Part shown: piece by piece, positions 1 through 13,500 of the stretch | Position numbering within the stretch: position 1 is the first letter of the stretch | Layout of the letters: each line of letters starts with the position of its first letter | Origin: Brachycybe producta | Taxonomy: Eukaryota; Arthropoda; Diplopoda; Playtdesmida; Andrognathidae | DNA: 64,000 bases | Direction: 5' to 3' | NCBI GenBank assembly: GCA_036925085.1 | Contig: JAUPFP010000002.1 | Span: 3,216,820 to 3,280,819, forward strand | Made by a program: the position numbers and the translations under genes | Notes under the pieces: generated by a model | What the model was told of the DNA's origin: nothing | The model's database searches: none | What the model saw: the letters and a program-made list of their open reading frames with translations, nothing else

Positions 1-78
1 TGTATAAATGAACCGTTTTTTTTTCTCAAGGTCAACTATATGTTGAACTCTTCCTTTGGAAAGTGTAGAAGGGGGGGG

Positions 79-110
<32 letters not shown>

Positions 111-339
111 TTGGAGGGGTGAGGGGAAAAGTTTGGAAAGTTTAAAAGGGGAGAGAGAGAAAAGTGGGATGGGGTGAGGGGAAAAGGTTAGAAAGTGTAG
201 AAGGGGGAGAGAGAGAGAAAAGTGGGAGTGGGTGACTGAAGTTGAAATGAAAGGAGTAAAAAAAGGAAAAAAACGACGCGCATGCGCACAATTGCCTGTG
301 AATTTTGCTCCCGTCATTTATGACGGGTTACCCCACTAG
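1..339 (+). mobile_element. Non-autonomous Helitron, 3' part (family HelB, copy 1)
   Basis: The stretch ends in the hairpin CCCGTCATTTATGACGGG, then eight bases, then CTAG at 336-339 followed by T. That is the standard Helitron 3' terminus: a hairpin about ten bases before CTRR, inserted before T. The 5' end lies outside the window. Inside is a purine-rich tract with a GA microsatellite near 80-110. The same 3' end recurs at 4962-5006, 21886, 31123, 51558 and 62733. I see no Rep/helicase coding sequence, so it is non-autonomous. Confidence 0.75.
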
Positions 340-1054
340 TCTTATAATATAAACCAAAAAGTGGTCTTTATTATTGAAAAAAATTAATTATATGTATTTT
401 ATTCCATAATCATGTTTTGATTTTCCATTTACATTATATATTTTGGCATTTTATAAAGGATTGTTCACATTTTTTTAAAGTTTCCCGTTACATGGAGCAC
501 GGTTTCTAATATTAGAAAAAAATGTTCATATATGATATACAGCTAAATTATTAATTTAACATACATTATCTATATTTATTTATTAAAAGTTAATATTTGT
601 TAACATTTCATATTAAGAAACTTCATACATTGTGTATACAGAGTCATGTTCCTATAGTAAATAACTTCAGCATACAGTATATCTAGGTATGTTGGAATCT
701 CATGGTATAGCTTTAAATTGTTGATGGGTTCAATCAATTTAATTTTTTTTTTTGGCAAATCGGAAATACTAAATATCCAGGATGCAGTGTTTGAAGTAGA
801 TGTATATGTAAGATTCATAATCATTCATTGGGGCCCACAGGTTCTGCTTGGCACGGAGCCCCCAAAAAGTGTTAATCCGGGCCTACGTCTACCCCAATAC
901 ATGCTCTAAGGTGTGGCCTATTTTTGATAATTTGCAAAAAGACTGATGTATTTCTTATGTCGCGTTGGAATTTATATTGAGTTGAAGGAATTCAATTTTA
1001 GCATAGGAACAATGACATTGTACATACGCTGTTAAAGACATGTTGCACTACAAT
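340..1054. other. AT-rich sequence downstream of the chitinase gene
   Basis: This lies 3' of the chitinase stop codon on the minus strand and probably holds its 3' UTR. I see no clear polyadenylation signal close to the stop; the nearest AATAAA-like matches on the minus strand are around 560-585. Short open stretches here have no recognisable domain. I see no other gene. Confidence 0.5.
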
Positions 1055-1525
1055 TTATACCTTATTAAATACAACGTTAAAGGGATGGGGATGTTTCATA
1101 TATGCATGACAATCTGGCACATCCTCCGGATAGTTACAACTTTGAATTGATGGATCGTAGATTAGACCATCTGTACAGTGAAAGGTAAAGATTTGCCACT
1201 CTCCACTGGAGGTTGGGATGCAATTGTAAAATATGGTACAATCGTTGGGATCCGCCTGATATCCTGGATGCTTGCAAACATCACTTGGCGGTGGTAGTTC
1301 GGTTGTTGGTGGCGGTGGTGGTGTGGTGGTTGGGCCTGTGTACGGAGTTGTTGTTGGTGGCGGTGGCGGTGTCGGCTCGGTGGTATTTGGCGATATACCT
1401 CGAATGTATTCATTGATGACTGCTAGCAAAGGAAATTTCTTCGGTCCGCATGTCGCATGAAAGTCGTCAGTCTCAATGGACCAAATCATTCCTCCACCCA
1501 ATTGATACTCATTGGCAAATAGACA
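1055..1525 (-). CDS. Chitinase exon 8 (end of catalytic domain, linker, ChtBD2, stop)
   Basis: The acceptor is TTTGGCAG just before 1525 and the stop TAA is at 1057-1055. It encodes residues 362-517. It opens with [18 protein letters not shown], which holds the fourth conserved chitinase motif, then a low-complexity Pro/Thr linker typical of O-glycosylated spacers. It closes with a peritrophin-A domain whose six cysteines have the usual spacing. The phase is 0, matching exon 7. Confidence 0.93.
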   Translation of the reverse strand, partial: CLFANEYQLGGGMIWSIETDDFHATCGPKKFPLLAVINEYIRGISPNTTEPTPPPPPTTTPYTGPTTTPPPPPTTELPPPSDVCKHPGYQADPNDCTIFYNCIPTSSGEWQIFTFHCTDGLIYDPSIQSCNYPEDVPDCHAYMKHPHPFNVVFNKV

Positions 1526-4500
1526 CTGCCAAAAAGATAAAAAAAAATATAAACAATATGCCTATAATGCAGGCATGCACAACATATATGGTCCGCTGGG
1601 TCTCGACACGTGGCCCGCAAAAAAATTTGGAAATAATTTTTAATTTTTAAAAAAATATATATATAAGCATATTATGTTAAAGTTGAGAGTTAAATGTCAT
1701 TGAGAATTGATTCTTCAAAGTGATTCCATAAACACATTTACATGTTACACTATAACATGTTTCAGCCAAGCCTATGGGCGCCCGCTGATATGGGCAAGAG
1801 AATGCTGATCCCCTTTTAATGAAATCAACCTGAATATATAGCCTTATACCTTGTACACACATGAGTTAAATGAATTCAAATTGAATGTGTTTAGGTGAAT
1901 TATACGGAATCCAGTTAAGGACATGAACCAAATAAAAATTGACTTTAATTATTAATATTTTAAATTGAAATACTAAATCAATATTTTTTCAATAGTTTAT
2001 ATAATATATACTATATTTAAGTATTAACTCAATATTTTCAGATTATTAACTGAATAAATTGATTTCGATATATCGTTTGTTTGCCCTTCACAGGGCTCTG
2101 TAGAACACGTTTATTATTTAAATGCATTTAAATTATCAGGTGTGTACTAGGTATTAAGGTGTGTGTTTTTTCATAACCTTATTTGTTAATTCTGGTTATT
2201 CTGTATTTCACAATTAACATTAAGAAGCTGCCAGTGTTTTAGTATTACTGTATTAGGTTGGTAAGAAAATAATTGCGGTTTTTGTTTATTGCAATTTAAA
2301 CTCAATTGTTTTTAATATAAGTTTAATTACATTATGTCTTGTGTTATACCTAGTACACACACCTGATAATTTAAATACATATAAGTCAATATTTTATAAA
2401 ATGCCACCACGCCGGGCCTCCCTAATATCGGGACCCCAGGCTAGATGCCTGTCCAGTGGCGTAGCTAAGCTTGGTTGCGTCCCCCCCCCCCCCCCGCGCC
2501 ACTTAAAACTTTGCGCCCCCTTACCTACCTCTCCAAATAACCCTCATACTTGGTGGGGTGCTATTTTGATGAACGGCGGAACAGGTCTGAACAACAGTAG
2601 AAACAATCGGAAGGTTAGGAAAGGTTAGGAAATTAAGCTAGTTGCAGAGGTTTAGGGGGTTATTAAAACAAATTTGTCCATTGTTCCAACCGTTCCTCCC
2701 GTTAATCAAATAAGGAAACAGTCGAACAATGGACTAATTTGATTTAATAATTCTTTAAAAACTGGAGGCTGCGCCCCCAACCACCCTGCAAGAAGCTTAA
2801 TTTAACTAAACCTAACCTTCCGACTATTCCTAACGTTGTTCCGACCGTTCCTCTGCCGTGCCCATTGATCTCGATGAAGATTTACAGGTGCAAATATGTA
2901 GTTTTTAAAAGTAAATATTAAATGAAAGTCGATTTATTTTCGAAATTAACTGAATAAATTAAGTGAGTGGTTCGGAATCACTCACTTAATTTATTCAATT
3001 TTTTTTTAAAAAATACATAACTTTCATTTCGTTTTTTGCGCCCCCAAACCTCTTGCGCCCCCCCCCCCCCCCGCGCAGTTGCGGGTCTTACGGTTGCCTA
3101 GCTACGCCCCTGGGCCTGTCTGCTCCTCTCCTCCCTTGTGGGAGGGCCATGGTACCTATAAATTGTCCGTATATTTTTTTTTACCTTTATTCGAATGCTA
3201 TTCGGATCATCATAGGCGATCCACTCGCGATCGTTATACATATAAGGAGCTTGAACCTGTTCGTTAACGACAACTGTCCAACCGCCTTGTTGTAAATCTA
3301 CACAAATCTATGTACACACAGAAATATTTCATTATCCTCGTTATACATATAATACGTAAAAACCACTTAACATAAATTTGTAAGGAACTGGAATAATTTT
3401 TCGTGTTTAAGAGGCTACATCGCAAAATTACTTCGAAAAATCTCCGCAAAAAGCGCTAGCATCGTTTTTCTATTGAGCTGATAGACCCAATGTTAAAGAA
3501 AAAATGTTGATTTTTAAAACACACACAGTCGCGGCAATGTGTTTATTTTTCATATTTAAACTTGTCCAATATTAAGTTTTCAAAGTGCAACGTGCCCCTT
3601 AAATATATGCTGACCGAGTGATAGAATGACAAAAAATTTGTAAGTGTGAATCTATTTTTAAAAAGTATTTCAAAATCGCGAATATCTAACTCTTATATGT
3701 TAAACTCCATTGAGTACGCCCAAATATGAAAAAAATCATCCATTAAAATGTTCGTAAAATTTCCTAAAAAATAATTTTAAGGAACCACAATTAAAGCCCA
3801 GTGAAGCCAACACATTGGCACACGTGCTGATTTCTTTCTGGTTTTTTAAAATTATTTTTACGAGCATTTTAATGGATATTTTTGGCTTATGAGCGCGTAC
3901 TCAGTGGATTTTAAGTTTTTAACATATAAGAGTTAGAAATTCGCGATATTGAAATATTTTTTTTAAAACAATAGAATCACATTTACCAATTTTTTGTCAT
4001 TTATATCACTAGATGAACATATTTAAAGTGCACATTGTGTTAAACGGTTTTCACTGTATGTCAAAAGTAAAAGCAAAAAAATACCAACTAAAACACATCT
4101 AAATACCTCATTGTAGCCTAATGTGCCAGCTTCTCCAGTGTACGGTCCAGCTTCACCAGGACCATTTGTAGGGTCGTACAAATCATGTTTGTTAGGATCT
4201 GTCAAACTGTAGCTATGACCGTAGGTCGCCATTCCTAAGTTAATCTTAGAGGCAGGAGCTCCCAGTGATAACCAGTAGTTTATGGAAAAGTTCTTAATAC
4301 ATAAAAAAATGCAGTTCTTTAATGTTATTAAGATGCTATTTACCGCTATTGTCACAAAAATTACTTCGCAAAATCTTCGCGTTAGCATCGTTTTTCTGCT
4401 GAGTCCATAGCACCGTTATTAAAGAAAAATGTTAATTTTTAAAACACACAAGTCGCGGCAATATGTTTATTTTTCATATTTAAAGTTGTCCAATATTAAG

Positions 4501-7500
4501 TTTTCAAAGTGCAATGTGCACCTTAAATATATGCTGATCGAGTGATAGAAAGACAAAAAATTGGTAAGTGCGGTTCTATTTTTAAAAGCTATTTCAAAAT
4601 CACGAATTTTTAACTCTTATGTTAAACTCCATTGAGTACGTGTGCTCGTAAGCAAAAAAAAACATCCATTTGTTGGTAAAAAATACTTAAAAATACGAGT
4701 AATTTTAAAAAACCACAAGTAAATCACAGTGAAGCCAACACATTGGCAAACGTGCTGCTTTTTTCAAGTTTTTAAAATTATTTTTAGGTATGTTTACTAA
4801 CATTTTAATGGATGTTTTTTTTTCTTATTTGGGCGTACTCAATGTAGTTTGACATAAGAGTTAAAAATTCGCGATTTTGAAATAGTTTTTCAAAATAGAA
4901 CCGCACTTACCAATTTTTTGTTATTCTCTCGATCAGCATATATGTTATAATTACAAAATTAAACTAGAATTGCGTTCCCGTCACTTATCACGGGTTACCC
5001 CACTAGTTAATAATATTTATGATGAACTGAGTGGTTCAACTTACGACATTAAAATATTTTTGTTCCTGCGTTTCAGTCATTAATGGATACATTGGTGTAT
5101 TATGTCCCAGAAAATCTTCCCAAGTGGCACCATGGTAGTCATAGCACATGACACTTAAGTAGTCAACATATCTAACAACAACAACAAAATAATAAAAGTT
5201 GAATGTTAATTAAAAAGACTCATAGTTTAGTCCTGAGTTGGGGAGTCACAAAGTTAAATTGGAAAATTTATAAAAACAAGTCCATATTAGCTTATTGGAC
5301 CTCTTGGCATCCGCTTACTCAGAATCATGATCTTGGTAGGAAAGCTACATACATGGAAAATATGTAATCGAAATTAATGAAAATGAGACAATCATTTGTG
5401 TTTAAGAGGCTACATCGCAAAATTACTTCGAAAAAACTCCACAAAGAATGCTAGCATCGTTTTTCTATTGAGCCCATGGACCCGATGTTAAAGAAGAAAC
5501 GTTAATTCTTATAATACACAGTCAGTGGCGGCAATATGTTTATTTTTCATATTTAAAGTTGTCCAATTTTGATGGTTCAAAGTGCACTGTGCACTTTAAT
5601 TATATGTTTATCTAATGATAGAACGTTAAAACATTGGAAAGTGTGCTTCTATTAAAAAAAAATATTTCTAAATCGCGAATTTCTAACTATAATGTTAACT
5701 CCGTTGAGTACACACACCCAAATAAGAAAAAAACATCCATTAAAATGCTCGTAAAAATACGTGAAAATAATTTTAAAAAACCAGAAAAAAAATCAGCACA
5801 TGCGCTAATGTGTTGGCTTATTTTAGGTATTTTTACCAACATTTTAATAAATGTGTTTTTGCTTGAGAGTGCGTACTCAATGGAGTTTAACGTAAGAGTT
5901 AGAAATTCGCGATTTTGAAATAGTTTTTTTAAAAATACAACTGCACTTATCAATTTTTTTTTTCATTCTATCACTCGATCAGCATATATTTAAAGTACAC
6001 ATTGCACTTTGAATATGAAAAATAAACATATTGCCGCGACTGACTGCGTATTTTAAAAACTAACGTTTCTTCTTTAACATCGCGTCTATGGGGTCGATAT
6101 AAAAACGATGCTAGTTTTCTTTGCGGAGATTTTTCGAAGTAATTTTGCAATGTGTAGCCTTTTAAAAACGACCATTATTTTTGCATTGTCCTAATATTTT
6201 GGCCATCTTTTATTTTTTGGAATAATTTTGATTTTCAATTTCGAAACTGGGTAATTTGATACTAAAAATATATATAGTTTATTATAAACTTTTAAACCAT
6301 TTAATTTACAGTGTTGACTGCCAGATTTGCAGCCGAAATTAACTTTTTTTTTCACTTGCTCTGATGACTAATCGTTATCATAGATTTCGAAACGTTCTGA
6401 ATCAAGCCAAGGCAAGTTGAAATTGAGATTGATGTAACATTCAAATTTATTTTAGAATTTACAATTTTACCTAATTTGAAATTTTACCTAATTTTCAATT
6501 TTACCTAATTTGCAATTTTACCTAATTTTCAATTTACCTAATTTGCAATTTTACCTGATTTGCAATTTTACCTAATTTTCAATTACCTAATTTGCAATTT
6601 TACCTAATTTTCAATTTACCTAATTTGCAATTTTACCTAATTTTCAATTTACCTAATTTGCAATTTTACCTAATTTGCAATTTTACCTAATTTGCAATTT
6701 TACCTAATTTGCAATTTTACCTAATTTGCAATTTTACCTAATTTTCAATTTTACCTAATTTTCAATTTTACCTAATTTTCAATTTTACCTAATTTGCAAT
6801 TTTACCTAATTTGCAATTTTACCTAATTTGCAATTTTACCTAATTTGCAATTTTACAAATAACTTTCCAAAGGGAAAAGTTGCTCTGCAAAGAGCCAAGA
6901 AGGCCTTTGGCAGAGTGACAAGAGTCCGATTGCAGCATGTGAAATGCATTGTCAAGACCCAATGATGTACCCAAACCATACTGAATAATTTTCTCCATTA
7001 CCATGGAGTGTAGAAGCAAGATAAATTTATAAAGATAAAGCAACTCCATGTTAGAAAAAAAAAAAAAATGCGCCAAAAGTGAGTGATGAATCATCTGTTT
7101 TTTGAAGCTAGAAGGAAAACGTCCATCTATTTCATCCATTAAGCCCTATTTTAACTGAAGCACTAAGTACTGTTTGTTCCACCTGTTGGCCACATTCCAT
7201 TGTGACAAAAAATGTTCCATTTAAAAAGCTCTTAGTTCAGTTGCATCTTGGTGGAACTGTGCCAAAAATACCTTTTGTAGAAATAGAGAAAAATGCCCCC
7301 ATGTTAAAAAAAATGTTGAAGGTCATCAACTCATCATCCAAAAGAATGACCTGAATTTCCCATGAATGACATCTAAGAAACTCATGCTGATTATCACACA
7401 CAAGTTTTATTGCTATTAAAGAAAAGTCATTGAGGAGGAATACAATAATTGAAAAGAATTGCAGTTAAGAGCCTAGATACAGCATTTAATTTAAAATTTC

Positions 7501-10500
7501 TCCGAATGTAGGCGCTGCGATCGTTTTTGATTTAAAAATGGTTTTTTAACTTTTTTTCTCCAGGTTTGAAGTCATATAATTAATAGAAAAATAATTTCAC
7601 GTGCTAAGCTTATAAAAAGGAAAACATCATGAAGCAATAGATTAATGGCACTTGCTAATTAATTTGTTCTTGTTCTAAGTCGTTTTTAACGAGAGTTCTT
7701 CAAATGTTGGTGGGATGGTGTTTTGGTCCTATGCGATTTTAACATGGAGTTAAAAAAATGAACGATTTTGAACTTTGTTTAAAAATAGAAGGACCTTTTC
7801 AAAATTTATAAAAAGGAAACATCGTGCAGCCAATAGATTAATGCACGTGCTAATTAATCTTATATATAAAAGAAAGTCGATATTTCTTTGCACATCATAG
7901 GCTTTTGAACGATGAGGGCTGGCGTCATGAAATTTGCACAGGTGTTTTCCGGAATTTCCGAGTTAATGCAACTATTTTCAGCTCACTACGTCATTCCCTT
8001 CCCAAGTTTTACACGTGGTGCGTGTCTTCATATATAGGCAATGAGGTTGGGACCTCACAAGCTAATTATAATTATCAATATTGACATCGATAGTGATATC
8101 GAAGGGGTCACTATCGATGGTTCAATATCGAATATTGCCATCGAAATATCGATACTATCAATGGTGTGACGACCCAGTTTTGCTCCTTTTGGAGCAGAAC
8201 TAAATCTCCTGTTGTCGTCTGCTAGGCTGGCTATTTGGCTGCCCAGCAGATGACATAAAGGCCAGCAAGGGTCACTGCCAACCCCCAGGTGGAGCAGCCT
8301 GGGGGGGTATATAATGGTGGCGGCCATTATATACTGAGCAGTGGATTGAACCCTTTTATGCTGTGTGCATGTGTGTTTGTTCCTTCTTTTCATCAGGTGG
8401 CCAAGATGGCCACCATCATCAATTGTTTCGTCTATTGTTCTGTTGTTGCTCTGCTGGAGAACTTCACTGAGTGAGTGTTTTTATAATAATTTATTCTTTG
8501 AATAAATTTTATCCTGTTATTTACACTCTAACACTGTGTCTGTGTCTGATTATTTATTGATAATCTCTGGGGAAGTAACCGTGGGGAGGGTGGGGGTTTC
8601 TGGTGTGGGGAACACCATCATCTTCACCGTCCTTTCACCGTCATGTTTCGGCTTGTCGGCCGGTTCTTTGCGTCGGCACCACGGTAAGATTCATCGGGGA
8701 TTTACCGTGGTTTCTCCATCGTCCTCGTCGGCCATTCGACCGTCAATCTTCAGGGAAGATCTTCTGACCGGTGCCACCCGTGGATGCGGACGGACAAGAG
8801 GAGGGTTGGCCTGCACTTCGACCCCTCCCAATGGAGATTGAGCGGCAGTAAGTTGGGTAAAACTTGTCGGGGTGTTGTGACGATCCAGTCGGGTCGTTAC
8901 AATGGCCATCGATCCCTAATAGGCAAACCGTTTTATTTTAAAAAGATTAGGAAGCTGAAATGGGGAAATTGTTTCGGTGCCTTAACATAGGCAATGCACC
9001 CCTGCGGAATTCCATACCAACACATAAATAATGTATTTTTGAAGATGTGCGGAATTCTAAGAACCTGCAGAAGTGTATATAAAGCTGCAGAATTTTTTTG
9101 GTTGGCTGTGAAAGGGGTGCGGTTTTGATTCAGGATAAAAAGATGAATAATGAATGGGATAAACATTGGGGTAACTCTAAAACCCCTTCACAGAATGCAA
9201 ATAGAATCAGATGAACACTATATTACGGATGAACACTATATTATGGATGAACACTATATTATGGATGAACACATTTTAAAGGGATGAACATACTTTAAAG
9301 GGCTGAACATGGTTTTAAGGGGGCTGAACATAGTTTTATGGGGGATGAACATGGGTTTAAGGGCAATGAACATGGGTTTAAGGGGGATGAACATGTGTTT
9401 AAGGGGGATGAACATGCGTTTAAGGGGGATGAACATGGTTTTAGGGGGATGTGAAGATGAAAGGCAATAAAAGTTATTTCTTTTAATTTTTTACTTTACC
9501 CGAGCAAAGCCGGGTAGTAATGCTAGTTTGATATTGTTCTAAGTTGTTTTTAACGAGAGTTCTTCAAATGTTGGTGGGAAGGTGTTTTGGTCCTATGGGA
9601 TTTAACATGGAGTTAAAAAACGTACAAATTTTAAACGTTATTAAAAATTATATAAAGCGAGCGCTTAAAGAACAATACTTTTTATTGCATTTTGCGCTTT
9701 ACTGTATTTTCATTGAGCGATTGTGAGACTATTTCTTGCAAGTTTAGTTAACACTTTATATAGTTAACACTCATTTGTCTCGTTGTCGTCTGCTCAAAAC
9801 AACAAGATGGCGGACGTCAAGACAACAAGACGGAGGATTCTCTCTTTGGCATTTTTGCCAAAATGTATTGGCAGTCTCTATTTTGCAACACTTTTTAATG
9901 GCCCATTTTGCCCCCACATTCTTAACCAGTACAACTATAATCACGCACATAACGGTCGAAAATAATTTAATATAAATGATGCCTGAGATTGTGATTAAAA
10001 GACTGCCAAAAAAAATAGCATTTTGTTGTATTCAGAAAGTTCAGCTATCTTGGCGAAATTATTGCTTCGAAAATGATTTAACTTTTGTTGTCCCCTAATT
10101 TAATTTCCATCCCGTTAAACACCACTTTTGGGTGCCTCATGATATTTCCCCAAAATCAGACTTATCTTCCCTTCTATTGCCTTGACTGACTTTCCTGTAA
10201 TAACTAATATTACATCGTCCGCAAAGGCCTGCAAGAAGTCTCCTTCATTTATTTTTGGTTTAACCCACTTAAAGAAGGTTTCCATTAATATAAGCCATAA
10301 TATTGGGCCCAGACATGACCCTTGAGGGCATCCTCTTTCCATGTTAATGGTTATATCACCTGAGGTTTGAGACGTTTGGGCCCGCCGCTTATTTTCGCTC
10401 TTTAGCGTTTTCGTTTTTTGGGTTTAACGCCACCCTGTACTTTATTTAGCTTCTGGGCCACTCGGTACTTTTGGTACCAAGTGACCCAGATATCATATCT

Positions 10501-13500
10501 TTTGATCTTGACCTTTTCGTTCCCCCTCATTTTTACTTCCACATGAGTGAAGTTATCGTTTTTAATTTGATTTTGTTTTCGTTTCTCCTGTTATCACCTA
10601 TGTGTGATAACAGGGGATGAATCATGGTTTTGGACAAATGGATCAATCTTTTGATTGGTCCATTTGGTCCAAAATATTGTTTTGACCAATTGTCAAGTAT
10701 GGTCCTGAGAATCCGACTTTGGGATTCTCAGGGTATATAAAGAGTCATTTTTATGTGCTCAAGAGCTTCTTTTGTATATACCGAACCTATGCCCAATTTT
10801 GGCTAGGTTCTTTTCTTTTTTAATATTTTCCAAATTATATTTCTATGTGTTGTGTATAACCAGTTTTAGGATTGTACCGAAATAAATCTATACATTTATA
10901 TTCAACTCAACCAGTGGTGTTAATTATTCGAGATTTAAATCCGCGATTGTGAATTCATCATTTGCAGGTCTTCACCTACTTTGGATACATCGAAAAGGTC
11001 CTAACAGGTGCAAACCTGCAACGTACAAGTGAGTATATTTTTACACGATTCTTAGGGCAGATTTACGGACGAAAGTCCGAGAGATACAGAGATTAAAGAT
11101 CCTCAAGACTGTGAAGTCTTTTGCCAGAGACTAGTGAGGACATAAAATAGACGTTATATTGGTCTAGTCCTCCCGGGCCAGTAGAATTAGTGACCTAGCC
11201 AACCACTATCAATACGAGTGCAAACTCGCTCGTATTAACCAAAAAGAGCAGATTCTACTAACGGAAAAAGGTCCGTCACAATATATGGTGGAAGTGCGGG
11301 GTAGTTTATAAAACTTGCTACCTCGTTTTGCCCTAAGAAACGTGTTGAAAAACACGAGAATTATCGTAATTCAATTGTGCAAACAATTTTGAAACCAAAC
11401 AAAATTTTTTGAAACATTTTTACGTTTTTATTGACACAAATTACGATAAATAATGATGAATACCAACGGAATAACCGCAAGGTTCTCCCAGCAACTCCAA
11501 TACAGACGCCGACGTCTACAGCTCGTAAAGGAACGAGCGAAAGCTCGGGAAACACGCCGTGTTGCTTGCGAAACACGGAAGCAAGAGAAGGAGGACAAGC
11601 TGAGGGCTCTTGCGGCAGAGAAGCGACTCCAGGAGGAAGAACAGCGTGCTGAAGACGAAGAGAGACAAGCCGACGCCCGACTCAAGACTGAAGCATCTTC
11701 TGAGGCCTCTCGACGAAGCAACAAACAGAAGATGGTCGACCGGTTTGCCGAACTAATGAAAGACGCTACTCCTGAAAGTCGAGAAGAATTGGTAAGACGG
11801 TTATGTGGAGAATCGACTCCACACCGCCTTGAACACACACATGAGAGAAATCTCAGAAACAGAAGCAAATCACCGACGCATCCGGGCGCAAGCTCAGGGC
11901 TGAAGCTCCTGAATGGACTCCAAACCTGGGACCTACGCCGTATTCTGAAAAGAATTCGCTACATCCACTCCAGGGTTTTCCGAAGTATACTGGATCGGAA
12001 AACATACTTCTATATATCGAAGAGTTCGAAGATATTGCGATTGCGCACCAGTGGAACTCCCTGCAGCGATGCAGCCACTTTACTGGTCTCCTTCGAAAAC
12101 GAGCGATCAAATGGCTTGCTCGTTTTCGATTGGAATATGGCGAAATAAATTGGCCCATGATGCGTAATGGGATTATAAATGAATTTCTGTTACCTGACCA
12201 GAAAGTGAGGATGAAGAACGAGCTGTCCGCAAGGACCCAAAAAGATAATGAAACTTTTAAGGTCTATGCAGAAGAGTATGCAGAGATGTATCGAAGGATA
12301 CATCCCAATGATGACGACTCTTTGTTAATCTCGAGTCTGAGGAAGAGCCTGCTACCATCTCTCAAACAGTATCTATTTGGGGCACCTAAAGACAATTTAT
12401 ATGACTTTGTTAAATTTGCAGCCCAAACAGAAGGAGAACTAATAGAGGAGAAGATGCTAGTATACAGGACGTCTACTGGTAACCAACCGGCCCAGCAGCA
12501 GAAGCCTCAGCAGCAGAAGCAACAACAGCAGCAACAACAAAGAAAGCAGACGTGGACTCCTAAGAATCCGGCCACGTCTGAAAAGACGTTGGATTCACAA
12601 CCAAATCGAGATGGTGGATCAAGACCCCAGCAGAGAAGGAAGTCTACTGGACCACTCATCTGTTATCAATGTCAGGAGCCTGGACATCGAGCGTTCCAGT
12701 GCCCCAACGAACCGAAACCGAAGAAGGAGAACAAGACGACTCCACCAACTCCAGTTAATAGAGTTGATGAACCGTCGGAAACGACGACGCCGAAAGTTAT
12801 CTGCGCCGACGAAATCCATGTTCTACCCAATGGAATGAAGATGGTGCCTGTCCTAATAAATAATCGAACGCATTATTTCCATTTTGACAACCATCTGACA
12901 GCTTTAAACTACTAAGGGCGCCACTCGCACCCAAAGTAGTGACGCCCGAAAAAGAAGATGTCAACGAGAGCCCGAAAGAAGAGGAGTCAACAAAACCTGC
13001 AAAGGTTGACGTCACGGTCCGACAGGACCAGATAACGAGAGGATCTATTGGTTTGGCTGCGGTCAACCATGCTGGGATGCCTCCAGGTCTGGGTAGCCTG
13101 TGCCAAAACGACAACAGAGAAGAGGAATCAATGACTCCTAAGCAGAGCTGTGCTGCGGTGCAGCTAGAGGACTCTCCACGACATAAAGCAGACTTTGGAG
13201 ATGGGATCCACATCCGTACCATTCACGAAGATGGGAGCCGGCGGAACCCACTGCAAAGTGGGGCCTCTACGTCGTTTGTAAAGACGAACGACGCCAAGAT
13301 GTCCAATCAAGCAGAACAGATAGTAGTCTGAAAAGGAGCTACTTCTGTTAACAATCAAGCAGAACAGTGTGTGGCGAAAAAGAAAGTAACCACACCTGTT
13401 AAAAATCAAGCAGAACAGTGTGTGGCGAAAAAGAAAGTAACCACACCTGTTAAGACTAAAGAAGAGCAAGTAGTTGTCTCAAAAGGAGCTACTCTTGCTA

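Larger units (their letters stand above)
7858..9526 (+). mobile_element. Helitron with exact ends (family HelA)
   Basis: The 5' end is TCTTATATATAAAAGAAAGT. The 3' end is the hairpin ACCCG-AGCAAAGC-CGGGT followed by AGTAATGCTAG, with insertion between A (7857) and T (9527). The neighbouring repeat unit at about 7650 has the uninterrupted sequence GCTAATTAATTTGTTCTTG, which matches the two flanks joined. This supports both ends and the absence of a target duplication. The element is 1669 bp, has no Rep/helicase, and carries a solo LTR and a minisatellite. Confidence 0.88.
7465..9975. mobile_element. TTAA element family C, copy a, split by a Helitron
   Basis: It starts TTAAGAGCCTAGATACAG at 7465. 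The interior has diverged repeats of about 200 bp with markers TTTAACGAGAGTTCTTCAAA and TTTTAACATGGAGTTAAAA. It is interrupted by the Helitron at 7858-9526 and resumes at 9527. The second copy (21887-22077 plus 25361-25824) ends in the inverted terminus ATCTAGGCTCTTAA. The right end of this copy is unclear (9815-9975). Confidence 0.6.

Noticed and set aside
2341-2628. A 95-codon frame with a proline run
   Set aside because: It crosses the boundary of the hAT-type MITE and its poly-C tract; not a gene.
5634-5953. Overlapping reading frames in both directions
   Set aside because: They lie across the axis of a foldback MITE and encode nearly the same peptide on both strands because the DNA is palindromic.
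9209-9455. CRISPR-like array
   Set aside because: Units are contiguous with no unique spacers, and the genome is eukaryotic.
11845-11950. A second programmed frameshift inside gag
   Set aside because: The frame changes by -1 but I see no slippery heptamer in phase and no stop-proximal structure. A single-base mutation is simpler.
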